A stretch of DNA of 47,504 bases, taken from contig JAGWIL010000002.1 of assembly GCA_028866335.1 (NCBI GenBank), positions 1 through 47,504 on the forward strand. The letters are read 5' to 3'. The notes under the pieces were generated by a model, which was not told where the DNA came from, did no database searches, and was given only the letters and a program-made list of their open reading frames with translations. Both the position numbers and the translations under genes were made by a program. The stretch is from Rhodospirillales bacterium (GTDB taxonomy: Bacteria > Pseudomonadota > Alphaproteobacteria > Acetobacterales > Acetobacteraceae). Shown here one piece after another: positions 1 to 5,875 of the stretch (its first letter is position 1; every line of letters begins with the position of its first letter).

Positions 1-227
1 TCCCCGCCATGGCGCATGGCGTCCATTTCTTGCTGGATCGCCAGCATTTCCAGCGCGTCCACGAGGATCGCGCCCAACGGCCCTTCGCTGCGCAACAAGC
101 GCGCGTGGCGATGACACAATTCCGCTGCGATGATCGGTGCCCCCAGCTCTTTTGCGCAGACGGGGCATCGATCGACATGCGACATGAGGCGCAAACGATG
201 TTTCAGGGCAGGCAGATGGGAGGTCAT
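1..227 (-). CDS. Small zinc-finger protein, 3' end cut by the window edge
   Basis: This is the N-terminal 75 residues of a leftward gene that runs off the left edge. The ATG at 227 overlaps the TGA of the upstream gene (ATGA), so it is the third gene of a coupled operon. A CPVC pair near residues 21-24 is followed by C-H-x-H about 18 residues later, a plausible zinc-binding knuckle. The rest looks helical (GPLGAILVDALEMLAIQQEM). The last readable residues are RHGG. The fragment at the right edge (47298-47504) begins DEDEDEPE and is also leftward. The two would join in frame if the window ends share two bases, giving a protein of roughly 143 residues. Function unknown; a DNA- or RNA-binding adaptor is possible. 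Confidence 0.6.
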   Translation of the reverse strand, partial: MTSHLPALKHRLRLMSHVDRCPVCAKELGAPIIAAELCHRHARLLRSEGPLGAILVDALEMLAIQQEMDAMRHGG

Positions 228-619
228 ACGGGCCACCCTCCTTCCTCAGCGATGGTGGCATCTCGTGCCATTTCAGCGATCTCGGATGCATCTGGCACCA
301 GCCAGGTCGCAGCATCCGGCAACGGGGGATATGCCTGCGCATCTGAGAGGCCCAGCGTTGCCACCACCAGATCCACGGCCTGGTAGGCGGCATGGGCATG
401 AATACACAGCCCCGCAAGACCGGCGTCCGAGCAGAAGCAGCTCGCGGCGCGCATCGTGCGGGGCGAATACTGGAAATCCTCACCAGGGATGCGCACAGAC
501 ACAATGTTCTGCGCGGCGTCCACGCGGACCACGGCAATCACTGCATAGGGTGCGCTCGGGATGCTAACGGGCACGCGGATCATGCCGGAGGAATCGGGCG
601 CTTTGATTTCTGTAATCAC
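224..619 (-). CDS. Hypothetical protein with SWIM-like CxC-x8-CxH motif
   Basis: 131 residues. The start is the GTG at 619, which overlaps the TGA of the preceding gene (GTGA), so translation is probably coupled. Around residues 60-73 there is a CFC...CIH pattern with spacing CxC-x8-CxH, matching the metal-binding pattern of SWIM fingers. The upstream neighbour has the same spacing. The first 55 residues look like a small beta-rich domain (IRVPVSIPSAPYAVIAVVRV). The C-terminal part is acidic and helical. SWIM domains bind DNA or proteins in recombination and transposition proteins; here no catalytic domain accompanies the finger. Function is not known, but a nucleic-acid or protein interaction role is a fair guess. 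Confidence 0.6.
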   Translation of the reverse strand: MITEIKAPDSSGMIRVPVSIPSAPYAVIAVVRVDAAQNIVSVRIPGEDFQYSPRTMRAASCFCSDAGLAGLCIHAHAAYQAVDLVVATLGLSDAQAYPPLPDAATWLVPDASEIAEMARDATIAEEGGWPV

Positions 620-1089
620 GCCTGCGCCTCCTCTTCGCACCACACGCCGTATTCGGCATGGATGCGCTCGTGCGCGGCAGTGATCCGCGCCGTAATCGCC
701 CGATTCCGCAGCGCCCGCTGGTATGCCATGACCAGCTGGATCGCCGCAGGGGCGACGGCTTTCAGGTGCGTGCAGGTGTGGGCGTAGTGATAATGCGGGC
801 ATTCGCAGCGCGGGCGATCCGTCAGAGACACGCGGTAGAACAGATTTGCGTGGCGAGCCGATTGCACTTCCACGCCGAAGATCCCCAGATGGTCCTCGTG
901 GACCTGGACCCATGCGACCCCGTGCGTCGTGGGGACGGTGAACGCATAGGCCACCGCGCCATCAGCCCAGCGCGTGATCGTGATCCGGCGCTGGCCCATG
1001 CCCGCGATGTACACCGTGTCCTCGGTACTGGACACGGGGCGGGTGAACGTGCTATACTTGTCAGTGATAGGCTGTTCGTGAGTAACCAT
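616..1089 (-). CDS. SWIM zinc-finger protein
   Basis: 157 residues. A clear SWIM-type signature lies near residues 95-108: CEC, eight residues, then CTH (CxC-x8-CxH), followed by LKAVAPA. Upstream of the finger is a beta-rich stretch (YRVSLTDRPRCECPHY) similar in layout to stand-alone SWIM proteins of phages and plasmids. The C-terminal 45 residues are helical and end in an acidic tail. The gene is first in a leftward operon with two smaller zinc-binding proteins, all joined by 4-base overlaps. An AGGGAGAGG ribosome site precedes the ATG at 1089. SWIM modules bind nucleic acids or act in protein complexes. No partner can be assigned from the sequence. Confidence 0.75.
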   Translation of the reverse strand: MVTHEQPITDKYSTFTRPVSSTEDTVYIAGMGQRRITITRWADGAVAYAFTVPTTHGVAWVQVHEDHLGIFGVEVQSARHANLFYRVSLTDRPRCECPHYHYAHTCTHLKAVAPAAIQLVMAYQRALRNRAITARITAAHERIHAEYGVWCEEEAQA

Positions 1090-1104
1090 TCCGGCCTCTC
1101 CCTT

Positions 1105-1131
1105 GCCACCGGCGTCTCTAGCGCCGGTGGC
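1105..1131. terminator. GC-rich hairpin between HTH gene and SWIM operon
   Basis: A perfect 10-base stem (GCCACCGGCG / CGCCGGTGGC) with a 7-base loop. A T-rich stretch (CTCTTTTA) follows on the plus strand. On the minus strand, in which both flanking genes run, the run of A precedes the stem, so as a leftward terminator it is incomplete. It could attenuate read-through or protect a processed mRNA end between the HTH gene and the SWIM operon. Seen directly; the role is inferred. Confidence 0.4.
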
Positions 1132-1137
1132 GCTCTT

Positions 1138-1344
1138 TTATGCCGCTACTGCGGCCTGTTCTGCCTCTGCCTCGCGCCGCGCCTTCTCCGCGAGAAGGTA
1201 GGCCGCCACTGCCTCACGCACGCGCTCGATTGTGTCTTTCTCTGCCAGCCCAACGATGGTTTGGTGTGTCCCCAGCGCCGCCGCCACCTCGGCTTGGCTG
1301 ATTTCCAATTCGCGACGTAAGCGCCGCAATTCTTTGAATGTCAT
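1138..1344 (-). CDS. Small XRE-family HTH regulator
   Basis: 68 residues. The start is set at the ATG at 1344, which has a strong GGGGGC ribosome site six to eight bases upstream; an in-frame extension upstream lacks one. Residues 1-45 form a Cro/CI-type helix-turn-helix (ELRRLRRELEISQAEVAAAL), followed by a charged helical tail rich in A, E and R. The gene lies directly behind a perfect sigma-70 promoter (1400-1428) and is divergent from the larger XRE-type gene at 1679. This fits a repressor or Cro-like switch component. It may also be the first gene of the leftward SWIM operon. Which promoter it controls cannot be told from sequence alone. Confidence 0.75.
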   Translation of the reverse strand: MTFKELRRLRRELEISQAEVAAALGTHQTIVGLAEKDTIERVREAVAAYLLAEKARREAEAEQAAVAA

Positions 1345-1399
1345 TTTGCCCCCTTTTTGATTCGGCGGTGGAATAGTTTGCGTCCACCACTTATCTAGA

Positions 1400-1428
1400 A
1401 TTATAGCGCACATTTAATCGCGTGTCAA
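1400..1428 (-). promoter_or_regulatory. Perfect sigma-70 promoter, leftward
   Basis: On the minus strand TTGACA (1423-1428) and TATAAT (1400-1405) are separated by exactly 17 bases, an exact consensus match. The predicted start is near 1393, giving a leader of about 50 bases before the HTH gene at 1344. It is probably the strongest promoter of the control region and may also feed the SWIM operon and, if the genome is circular, the late genes. Confidence 0.9.
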
Positions 1429-1586
1429 GAGAAGATACACCAATTTCTCGTGAATATTTTAAACTCACCACTTTTTGGCGTGCCTCCATATCCTGACGCG
1501 CTTCGTGGCACTTGTGTACAATGAGGGCGCAGGGGAATATCGTGCCACGCAGATTGTGCGTTTTGGGGGATGGCGTATGGTTGAGG

Positions 1587-1615
1587 TAGGGCAGATCTGG
1601 TGCGTATGGTATAGT
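1587..1615 (+). promoter_or_regulatory. Candidate extended -10 promoter for the 1679 gene
   Basis: TGG-TATAGT (1607-1615) matches an extended -10 element (TGN plus a TATAAT-like hexamer). No good -35 lies 17 bases upstream. It is located 64 bases before the ATG at 1679 and points rightward, divergent from the promoter at 1400-1428. Moderate support only. Confidence 0.45.
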
Positions 1616-1678
1616 GTAAATGTTACTTGGCAGCGTGCTGTAATCGCGCCAGGGTACAGAGCAGAAACGAGGGACACC

Positions 1679-2275
1679 ATGTCACGACGCCCAACAAAAC
1701 AACGGGATTTGAGTGCACGCCAGAAAAGATCCGCCGATTATTTAAGTCACGTGATTGCCACGTGGATATCAGCTGATCCGACCATGCGCGTGCCCATGTC
1801 CAATGTGGATATCGCCGCAGAGATTACCAGGTATATCGTTAATCGGGCCAAGCCAATTACTGGTTCGGCCCTGAGTTCGTGGATCAGTGGGCGATATTTG
1901 CCGTCTTATGAAAACGCCATGGCCATTGCCGCCTATTTTGGGGTGGACCCCGAAGAAGCGCTGGCCGCCTTTGGCCACAAATATGAACCCCCCCTGACAT
2001 TCGGGCGGTTCTGTGACATTGCTACCGCTGCACATGCGAAGCAGCATTGGGGGGATGGGGATTGGATCATTTCCCAGCTCATTGTGACACGTGAATGGGA
2101 AGCGCCGGATCGCAATGCGCCCTGGTGGCGGCAGCTTGCCTGGACGGCACTCTATTCGGATACCGATGTCTATACTCGTGCATGGCAGATTGCACACTTA
2201 GTAGAAGCCGAGCAGGAATTGGGGGCAAAGCGCCGCGCACGTCCGGATGATCGGAAGCGTGCTAATGGGCCTTAA
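1679..2275 (+). CDS. XRE-like transcriptional regulator with C-terminal unknown domain
   Basis: 198 residues. The ATG at 1679 is chosen because the longer in-frame ORF upstream runs through the promoter region. Residues about 40-100 form a helix-turn-helix of the Cro/CI kind: a SNVDIAAEITRYI helix, a SALSSWISGRYLPSYENAMA recognition region and an AAYFGVDPEEALAAF helix, the usual ending of phage repressor HTH domains. The C-terminal half (residues 105-198, LTFGRFCDIATAAHAKQHW) is helical and lacks the Ser-Lys pair of LexA-type self-cleaving repressors. It is divergent from the small HTH gene at 1344 and convergent with the antirepressor operon, overlapping its last gene by 14 bases. A phage repressor role is likely but not proven. 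Confidence 0.7.
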   Translation: MSRRPTKQRDLSARQKRSADYLSHVIATWISADPTMRVPMSNVDIAAEITRYIVNRAKPITGSALSSWISGRYLPSYENAMAIAAYFGVDPEEALAAFGHKYEPPLTFGRFCDIATAAHAKQHWGDGDWIISQLIVTREWEAPDRNAPWWRQLAWTALYSDTDVYTRAWQIAHLVEAEQELGAKRRARPDDRKRANGP

Positions 2276-2570
2276 TTGGCACACCAGTGGCCTGTGCTAA
2301 TTGCCGTATGGCCTCATGGCGAAACGCAATAGACCAATCGTGGCGCTCCCATGCATGCCCAGGGGATGATAATTCACGAACATCCTCAAGCATTTCTGTT
2401 AATGGGGGCGCTTCCCATTGCTGATTATCAGTTGCTTTTTTCAACAGATCAATCATCCAATGGAAGCCTATATTTCCCTCCATAGCCCCCCGCCTGTTGG
2501 TTCGATTTTGTATGAACGCGAGCGCCGTCGCGCCGTTAGTCGTATTCTTTTCTGTTTTGGTCCCCATCAT
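2262..2570 (-). CDS. Hypothetical protein downstream of the antirepressor
   Basis: 102 residues. The ATG at 2570 overlaps the TGA of the antirepressor gene (ATGA), so the two are co-translated. The sequence is mixed: a basic N-terminus (TKTEKNTTNGATALAFIQNR), then FHWMIDLLKKATDNQQWEAP and two helices near the C-terminus (WSIAFRHEAIRQLAQATGV). No known domain is recognised. Its 3' end overlaps the convergent XRE gene by 14 bases. Since partners of P22-type antirepressors often modulate the repressor, an accessory regulatory role is possible, but this is inference from position only. Confidence 0.6.
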   Translation of the reverse strand: MMGTKTEKNTTNGATALAFIQNRTNRRGAMEGNIGFHWMIDLLKKATDNQQWEAPPLTEMLEDVRELSSPGHAWERHDWSIAFRHEAIRQLAQATGVPIKAH

Positions 2571-3037
2571 CCTTCTCCCTCATCCCCAAATACGACAGAT
2601 TCTAGCGTCCCGATTCGTTGTTCCAATGCATGCGTGAATCGCCGGATATCCCCCACATCCCCATTGATCGTGGCGACTCCCACTGGGATAACATCTGATA
2701 CCTCGCCAAAAAGCAAGCGACTTGCCGCATCCACGATCGCTTCCTGTAATTCTAACACAACAGGGCGCACTTCTGTGCGCAATTTTGCAATCTGAATTGT
2801 CCCCCACCAATACCCGATCCCCCGCCGATGAATACACCACGTCATCTGTCGCCCTCGTGTCGCGGTTTGCACGGGAAACTGATAAACAAGTCGCCCTAAT
2901 ACCGCGTGCTCTTGAAGTCGCTGAAGTTGCGTATGGACTCCCGTAATCCCCAGGACGGCACATAATTGCCGGATCACGTAAAATGGACCGTCAGGCGTCA
3001 AGAGCACGGTCAATTCACAGTTCCATGCGGGTAACAC
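2567..3037 (-). CDS. Phage antirepressor (P22_AR_N / BRO-N-like domain)
   Basis: 156 residues starting at a GTG (3037). The first 110 residues match the P22-type antirepressor N-domain layout: a beta strand with LTPDGPFYVIRQLCAVLGI, a QLQRLQEHAVL helix, a strand with TRGRQMTWCIHRRGIGYWWG, then a helix with KLRTEVRPVVLELQEAIVDA. Proteins of this family bind and inactivate phage repressors, promoting lytic growth. The C-terminal 40 residues are acidic and differ from the usual ORF6N or KilA-C tails. The gene is expressed leftward together with a small partner gene, opposite to the XRE repressor candidate. A 28-base near-palindrome lies 50-75 bases upstream. The start is a little uncertain because the GTG has a weak ribosome site. 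Confidence 0.8.
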   Translation of the reverse strand: MLPAWNCELTVLLTPDGPFYVIRQLCAVLGITGVHTQLQRLQEHAVLGRLVYQFPVQTATRGRQMTWCIHRRGIGYWWGTIQIAKLRTEVRPVVLELQEAIVDAASRLLFGEVSDVIPVGVATINGDVGDIRRFTHALEQRIGTLESVVFGDEGEG

Positions 3038-3084
3038 GATGGTATGCTGCTGGGTTTCCCCATGATGGCGGTAGCTCCTTTCCC

Positions 3085-3112
3085 GATGGGGTAGAGATAT
3101 CTATACCCCATC
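3085..3112. promoter_or_regulatory. 28-base near-perfect palindrome, possible operator or attenuator
   Basis: The two 14-base arms (GATGGGGTAGAGAT / ATCTATACCCCATC) match with one mismatch pair around a central GATATC. The palindrome sits just behind the stop of the HTH gene ending at 3121 and ahead of the antirepressor gene. No U-run follows on the minus strand, so an operator for one of the nearby HTH proteins, or an RNA hairpin that separates the two genes, fits better than an intrinsic terminator. Confidence 0.5.
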
Positions 3113-3120
3113 TCTTCTGT

Positions 3121-3402
3121 CTATCCCGCGTCCTGGTGCCGTTGCTGTTCTACTAGGATACGCGCCAGGTAGAGGATAACGCCAGATCGGGGGATACGAT
3201 ACCCGATCTTCTCGCCATAATCTTGCGCCCCAGGAAACTCTCTGATTCGTGCACGGATCGCTGCTTCACCGAGGGGCAAATGTTCTGCCAATTGCGGGAT
3301 CGTCCACCACTGGAGCCCCCCTTTGGTTAGCCAGTCATACTCTGGGATGTTCCGTAACAATGCCTCAGCGGCGTTGATCGCTTCGGTGTCCGCATCTGCC
3401 AT
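3121..3402 (-). CDS. Small winged-HTH / excisionase-like DNA-binding protein
   Basis: 93 residues. The ATG at 3402 has an AAAGAGG ribosome site; the longer ORF upstream crosses the promoter. After a short helical leader (DTEAINAAEALLRNI) the core WWTIPQLAEHLPLGEAAIRAR looks like an AlpA/MerR-type helix-turn-helix in which a strand, a two-helix motif and a wing (YGEKIGYRIPRSGVILYLAR) follow each other, as in small phage excisionases and regulators. It is transcribed from its own promoter (3435-3464), divergent from a strong rightward promoter (3499-3527), and so is well placed to control that promoter. It lies upstream of the antirepressor gene in the same direction. Confidence 0.65.
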   Translation of the reverse strand: MADADTEAINAAEALLRNIPEYDWLTKGGLQWWTIPQLAEHLPLGEAAIRARIREFPGAQDYGEKIGYRIPRSGVILYLARILVEQQRHQDAG

Positions 3403-3434
3403 GAAAAGCCTCTTTCTTTGCGTTATTTGAGCAA

Positions 3435-3464
3435 AGTATAACATATTGGAGACGCGATAAACAA
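3435..3464 (-). promoter_or_regulatory. Leftward promoter for the 3121-3402 HTH gene
   Basis: On the minus strand TTGTTT (3459-3464), an 18-base spacer and TATACT (3435-3440). The start point is near 3428, about 25 bases before the ATG at 3402. It is back to back with the rightward promoter at 3499-3527, only 34 bases apart, the usual arrangement of a regulated divergent pair. Confidence 0.65.
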
Positions 3465-3498
3465 AGCTATGCGATATACAGGACTTAGCGCGATATTC

Positions 3499-3527
3499 TT
3501 GACAAGTATGCCGCTTCGCGTTAAAAT
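3499..3527 (+). promoter_or_regulatory. Strong rightward promoter for the early/accessory block
   Basis: TTGACA (3499-3504), a 17-base spacer and TAAAAT (3522-3527), a near-consensus sigma-70 promoter. The start is near 3534, leaving a leader of about 80 bases that contains an AAGGAG sequence and a 19-base perfect palindrome (3573-3591) before the KGG repeat gene. It is probably the main promoter for 3614 onward, possibly through the csrA and csf genes, since no clear terminator or other promoter is seen before 15.6 kb. Confidence 0.8.
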
Positions 3528-3572
3528 AAGGCAAAGGAGACAGCGACGAACACATACTGTGCTCCCAGAATA

Positions 3573-3591
3573 GTAGATCCACTGGATCTAC
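3573..3591. promoter_or_regulatory. Perfect 19-base palindrome in the leader of the rightward operon
   Basis: GTAGATCCA, one base, TGGATCTAC: nine-base perfect arms. It is centred about 48 bases after the predicted transcription start and 32 bases before the ATG at 3614. No T-run follows. Its size suits a dimeric HTH repressor site acting as a roadblock, for instance for the neighbouring HTH protein; an RNA hairpin role is also possible. Confidence 0.55.
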
Positions 3592-3613
3592 GCACTAATA
3601 GTAGGAGAAATGG

Positions 3614-3952
3614 ATGCGCAAAGCAACGAATCCGGGGATCACCGCATCGGAGATGGGCCGCATGGGCGGCGCAGTGACGAGTGCGCGCCATGGCCGCGCG
3701 CATTATCAAGAGATCGGGAAGATGGGCGGCGCGGCGGTACGTGATGCCCATGGTCTCGCATTTTATCGCGAGATCGGCAAGATGGGCGGGGCGGCATTGC
3801 GTGATGCCCGAGGCAGTGCATTCTTCGCCACCATTGGCGCGATGGGCGGCAATGCCGTCAAGGCGCGCTATGGGAATACCGCATATTATGCCAACATCGG
3901 GCGCAAGGGCGGCAATGCGCCCCACAAGACGCGCCACAAGAAGGCTGGATAG
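3614..3952 (+). CDS. KGG-type repeat protein (five GxMGG units)
   Basis: 112 residues built from five copies of a repeat of about 20 residues: a G-x-M-G-G core (EIGKMGGAAVRDAHG and variants) followed by H/F-Y and I-G. Glycine-rich units of this type (KGG, also called stress-induced acidophilic repeat, related to group 1 LEA proteins) occur in small, probably disordered stress proteins and in some phage proteins. The last unit reads GRKGG, the classic KGG form. The protein is basic at the C-terminus (HKTRHKK). It is the first gene behind the strong promoter at 3499, with an AGGAGA ribosome site. The role is unknown; proposed functions are protection of macromolecules under stress or nucleic-acid binding. 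Confidence 0.7.
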   Translation: MRKATNPGITASEMGRMGGAVTSARHGRAHYQEIGKMGGAAVRDAHGLAFYREIGKMGGAALRDARGSAFFATIGAMGGNAVKARYGNTAYYANIGRKGGNAPHKTRHKKAG

Positions 3953-3954
3953 GG

Positions 3955-3982
3955 CAGAGGATGCCCCGAAAGGCATCCTCTG
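3955..3982 (+). terminator. Perfect 11-base hairpin after the KGG gene (no U-run)
   Basis: CAGAGGATGCC, loop CCGAAA, GGCATCCTCTG. The stem starts three bases behind the stop codon of the KGG repeat gene. No U-run follows, so complete Rho-independent termination is unlikely; partial termination or 3'-end protection of a short, abundant KGG transcript is a reasonable reading. Confidence 0.5.
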
Positions 3983-4027
3983 GGAACGAGGGCAGGGTCC
4001 CACCAGAGCGAGAATGTGAAGGAAAAA

Positions 4028-4324
4028 ATGGCAACACAACACTACCGGCAGGGCGACGTGCTGTTCATTCGTGTGGATGTGATCCCAGCGGACGCCACGC
4101 CTGCGGCGACCAACATCATCGTGGAAGGGGAGGCGACGGGGCATGCCCATCGCCTCCAGGACGGCATGATCCTCATGACTGCCGCCGTGATGTATCTCGC
4201 CTGCGAGACGATGGCGCATGTGGTGCACGAGGAGCATCACGCGATCGATCTGCCGCCGGGCCCCTATCGGGTGCAGCGGCAACGCGAATACTCGCCCGAA
4301 GCGATCCGGATGGTCGTGGACTGA
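4028..4324 (+). CDS. Conserved hypothetical protein (RQGD...GHAH...HEEH family)
   Basis: 98 residues. The start is the ATG at 4028 behind AAGGAA, not the GTG at 4016. The protein carries the conserved blocks of a small family that I know from bacterial genomes and mobile elements: YRQGDVLFIRVD near the N-terminus, EATGHAHRL in the middle, and HEEHHAIDLPPGPYRVQRQ with REYSP near the C-terminus. The many histidines (GHAH, HEEHH) suggest a metal site on a small beta barrel, but no activity is documented to my knowledge. Genes of this family often sit next to DUF6745 genes, as here (the next gene begins 26 bases downstream), which suggests that the two proteins act together. Confidence 0.7.
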   Translation: MATQHYRQGDVLFIRVDVIPADATPAATNIIVEGEATGHAHRLQDGMILMTAAVMYLACETMAHVVHEEHHAIDLPPGPYRVQRQREYSPEAIRMVVD

Positions 4325-4349
4325 GTGCACACATCAGGGAGGTGTCCAG

Positions 4350-5456
4350 GTGCAAAAGATCACCAGAACCCAGAAGGCATTAACTGAGGAACAATTGGCA
4401 TATGCGGAACAGTTCGCACAAGAGCGGATCGCCGCGATCCTGTCTACGGAGCCAGTGGATGAATCCGTAGCGGAAAATTACCTGCGCGATGCATATCGCG
4501 TCGCGAGACGGGAGCCGCCCGCCGTTATCCGCTGGTTTGATTCCCCGGTTGGATTTTGTCTGGCGCGTGTCCCCATCGTCAGGAACAGCATCAGGGCGAT
4601 CATCGGGGCGATCGTCGGGAACAGCGTCGGGAACAGCGTCGGAACGAGCATCGGAACGAGCATCGGAACGAGCATCAGGAACAGCGTCTGGAACAGCGTC
4701 GGGAACAGCGTCGGAACGAGCGTCGGAACGAGCATCGGAACGAGCATCAGGAACAGCGTCTGGAACAACATCGGAACGGGCATCGGGGCGAGCGTCTGGA
4801 ACAACATCGGAACGGGCATCAGGGCGAGCATCGGGGACAGTGTCACCGCATTATTCGATGCCGATGATTGCGCGCTTCTGTGGTTTTATCACATTGCCTA
4901 TCGTCCGAACGATTTCATTCATTTCGCTCAATTCAATGAAATGACGCATGGCTATTTTCTCGGAGCCAATGACGCATGGCTTGTGCGCCGCGCGGTGCGC
5001 CTGGAACGTGATGATCGTGGGCGACTGCATAGCGATTCCGGCATGGCGATCCAGTATGCCGATGGGTGGGGATTCTATGCTTGGCATGGCGTGCGGTGTT
5101 CAGAGCAGATCATCATGCATCCCGAGACACTCACCAAAGCGGACTGGATGCATGAGCGGAATCTGGAAGTCCGGCGTGTCATCCAGGAACGCCTATCTGC
5201 GGGGGAAGACGGCCCGTTGCCATTTCTCGCGTTGGTTGGCGTAAAAACGATCCACGCCGATGAATGTGGAGAACTCATGGAAGTGGATCTGGGGGACGAT
5301 CCCGAACGTATTGCCCGCTACGTCCACGTGCACGATAGCTCCACCTCACGGGAATATTATTTGCGTGTGCCTCCCACGATCCAACGCACCCGTGAAGGCG
5401 TCGCCTGGACCTTCAACATCCCAGAGGCCGAATATTCCCCACTTCAGGAGGCATAA
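4350..5456 (+). CDS. DUF6745 protein with 22 tetrapeptide repeats
   Basis: 368 residues from the GTG at 4350, which follows an AGGGAGG ribosome site. Residues 1-75 are the usual helical lead of DUF6745 proteins (EEQLAYAEQFAQERIAAILS, RWFDSPVGF). Residues 79-165 are 22 tandem four-residue units of the type x-S-V/I-G, encoded by 12-base DNA repeats. Residues 170-368 are the DUF6745 core, with SGMAIQYADGWGFYAWHGV, the WMHERNLEVRRVIQERL helix and a beta-rich C-terminal part. DUF6745 genes commonly place pentapeptide or other repeats in this central slot. The function is unknown. The gene lies in an operon with the RQGD/HEEH gene, which fits the known association. Repeat length is expected to vary between related phages. 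Confidence 0.8.
   Translation: MQKITRTQKALTEEQLAYAEQFAQERIAAILSTEPVDESVAENYLRDAYRVARREPPAVIRWFDSPVGFCLARVPIVRNSIRAIIGAIVGNSVGNSVGTSIGTSIGTSIRNSVWNSVGNSVGTSVGTSIGTSIRNSVWNNIGTGIGASVWNNIGTGIRASIGDSVTALFDADDCALLWFYHIAYRPNDFIHFAQFNEMTHGYFLGANDAWLVRRAVRLERDDRGRLHSDSGMAIQYADGWGFYAWHGVRCSEQIIMHPETLTKADWMHERNLEVRRVIQERLSAGEDGPLPFLALVGVKTIHADECGELMEVDLGDDPERIARYVHVHDSSTSREYYLRVPPTIQRTREGVAWTFNIPEAEYSPLQEA
4584..4844 (+). repeat. 12-bp tandem repeats coding for tetrapeptides
   Basis: About 22 degenerate copies of a 12-base unit (CGGAACGAGCAT, CGGGAACAGCGT and variants) inside the DUF6745 gene. The unit is a multiple of three and lacks stop codons in all three forward frames, so all three frames stay open through the block, and a long reverse frame is open as well. 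Only the frame continuous with the DUF6745 domains is taken as coding. The repeats are contiguous without unique spacers, so this is not a CRISPR array. Replication slippage is the likely origin. Confidence 0.9.
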
Positions 5457-5457
5457 G

Positions 5458-5826
5458 TTGAGTGATGCGATGACGATCGTGACGACGCTTCCGGCGTTGC
5501 ACATTGTCGAATTGCCCACCCATGATACCGTATGCGCCACATGCGGTGGGCAGGTGTGGGATGCTGGCAGCGGCGTCCCGTTCTGTAGCGCCTGCGGGGC
5601 CATGGATATTGGTCCGATCCAGGCGCAATCCCTCGCCATGGAATATGTGCGTGCCCAGCATCCCACCCCGCCGGTGCTTGAAACCGTCACGGTCATCATT
5701 GACGCGCCGGATCATTGGGCGGTGATGATTGAAACCACGACGCCAGAGGAATGGCTGATCCAGGTGACCCGTTCGCCCAATGGCGCATATTCCTGCGCTG
5801 GGCATCGGGTGGGAGTGCATGTCTGA
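5458..5826 (+). CDS. Zinc-ribbon protein
   Basis: 122 residues if translation starts at the TTG at 5458, which has the AGGAGG ribosome site at ideal distance; the ATG at 5470 is the alternative. A four-cysteine zinc ribbon is clear near the N-terminus: CATCGGQVW, then FCSACGAMD. The rest is a beta-rich domain of about 75 residues (ETVTVIIDAPDHWAVMIETT, WLIQVTRSPNGAYSCAGH) with no known match. It starts two bases after the DUF6745 stop codon and is surely in the same transcript. The role is unknown; small zinc ribbons in phages usually mediate nucleic-acid or protein contacts. Confidence 0.65.
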   Translation: MSDAMTIVTTLPALHIVELPTHDTVCATCGGQVWDAGSGVPFCSACGAMDIGPIQAQSLAMEYVRAQHPTPPVLETVTVIIDAPDHWAVMIETTTPEEWLIQVTRSPNGAYSCAGHRVGVHV

Positions 5827-5832
5827 GAGATC

Positions 5833-5856
5833 GGCGCGGGCATCGTCGCCCGCGCC
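5833..5856 (+). terminator. GC hairpin between zinc-ribbon and membrane-protein genes
   Basis: GGCGCGGGC, loop ATCGTC, GCCCGCGCC: a perfect nine-base stem seven bases behind the zinc-ribbon stop codon and just ahead of the TAGGAGG ribosome site of the next gene. No U-run follows. Similar T-less hairpins are seen after other genes of this operon, suggesting RNA processing or stability elements rather than strong terminators. Confidence 0.4.
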
Positions 5857-5875
5857 AAAGCGTTAGGAGGTTTAT

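Noticed and set aside
4028..4324. Anti-CRISPR function for the RQGD/HEEH gene
   Set aside because: The family also occurs widely in non-phage genomes next to DUF6745 genes, so a general partner role is more likely.
4584..4844. CRISPR array near the csf operon
   Set aside because: The 12-base units are contiguous with no spacers and are in frame inside a coding gene. No other direct-repeat array of 24-40 bases with unique spacers was seen anywhere in the window.
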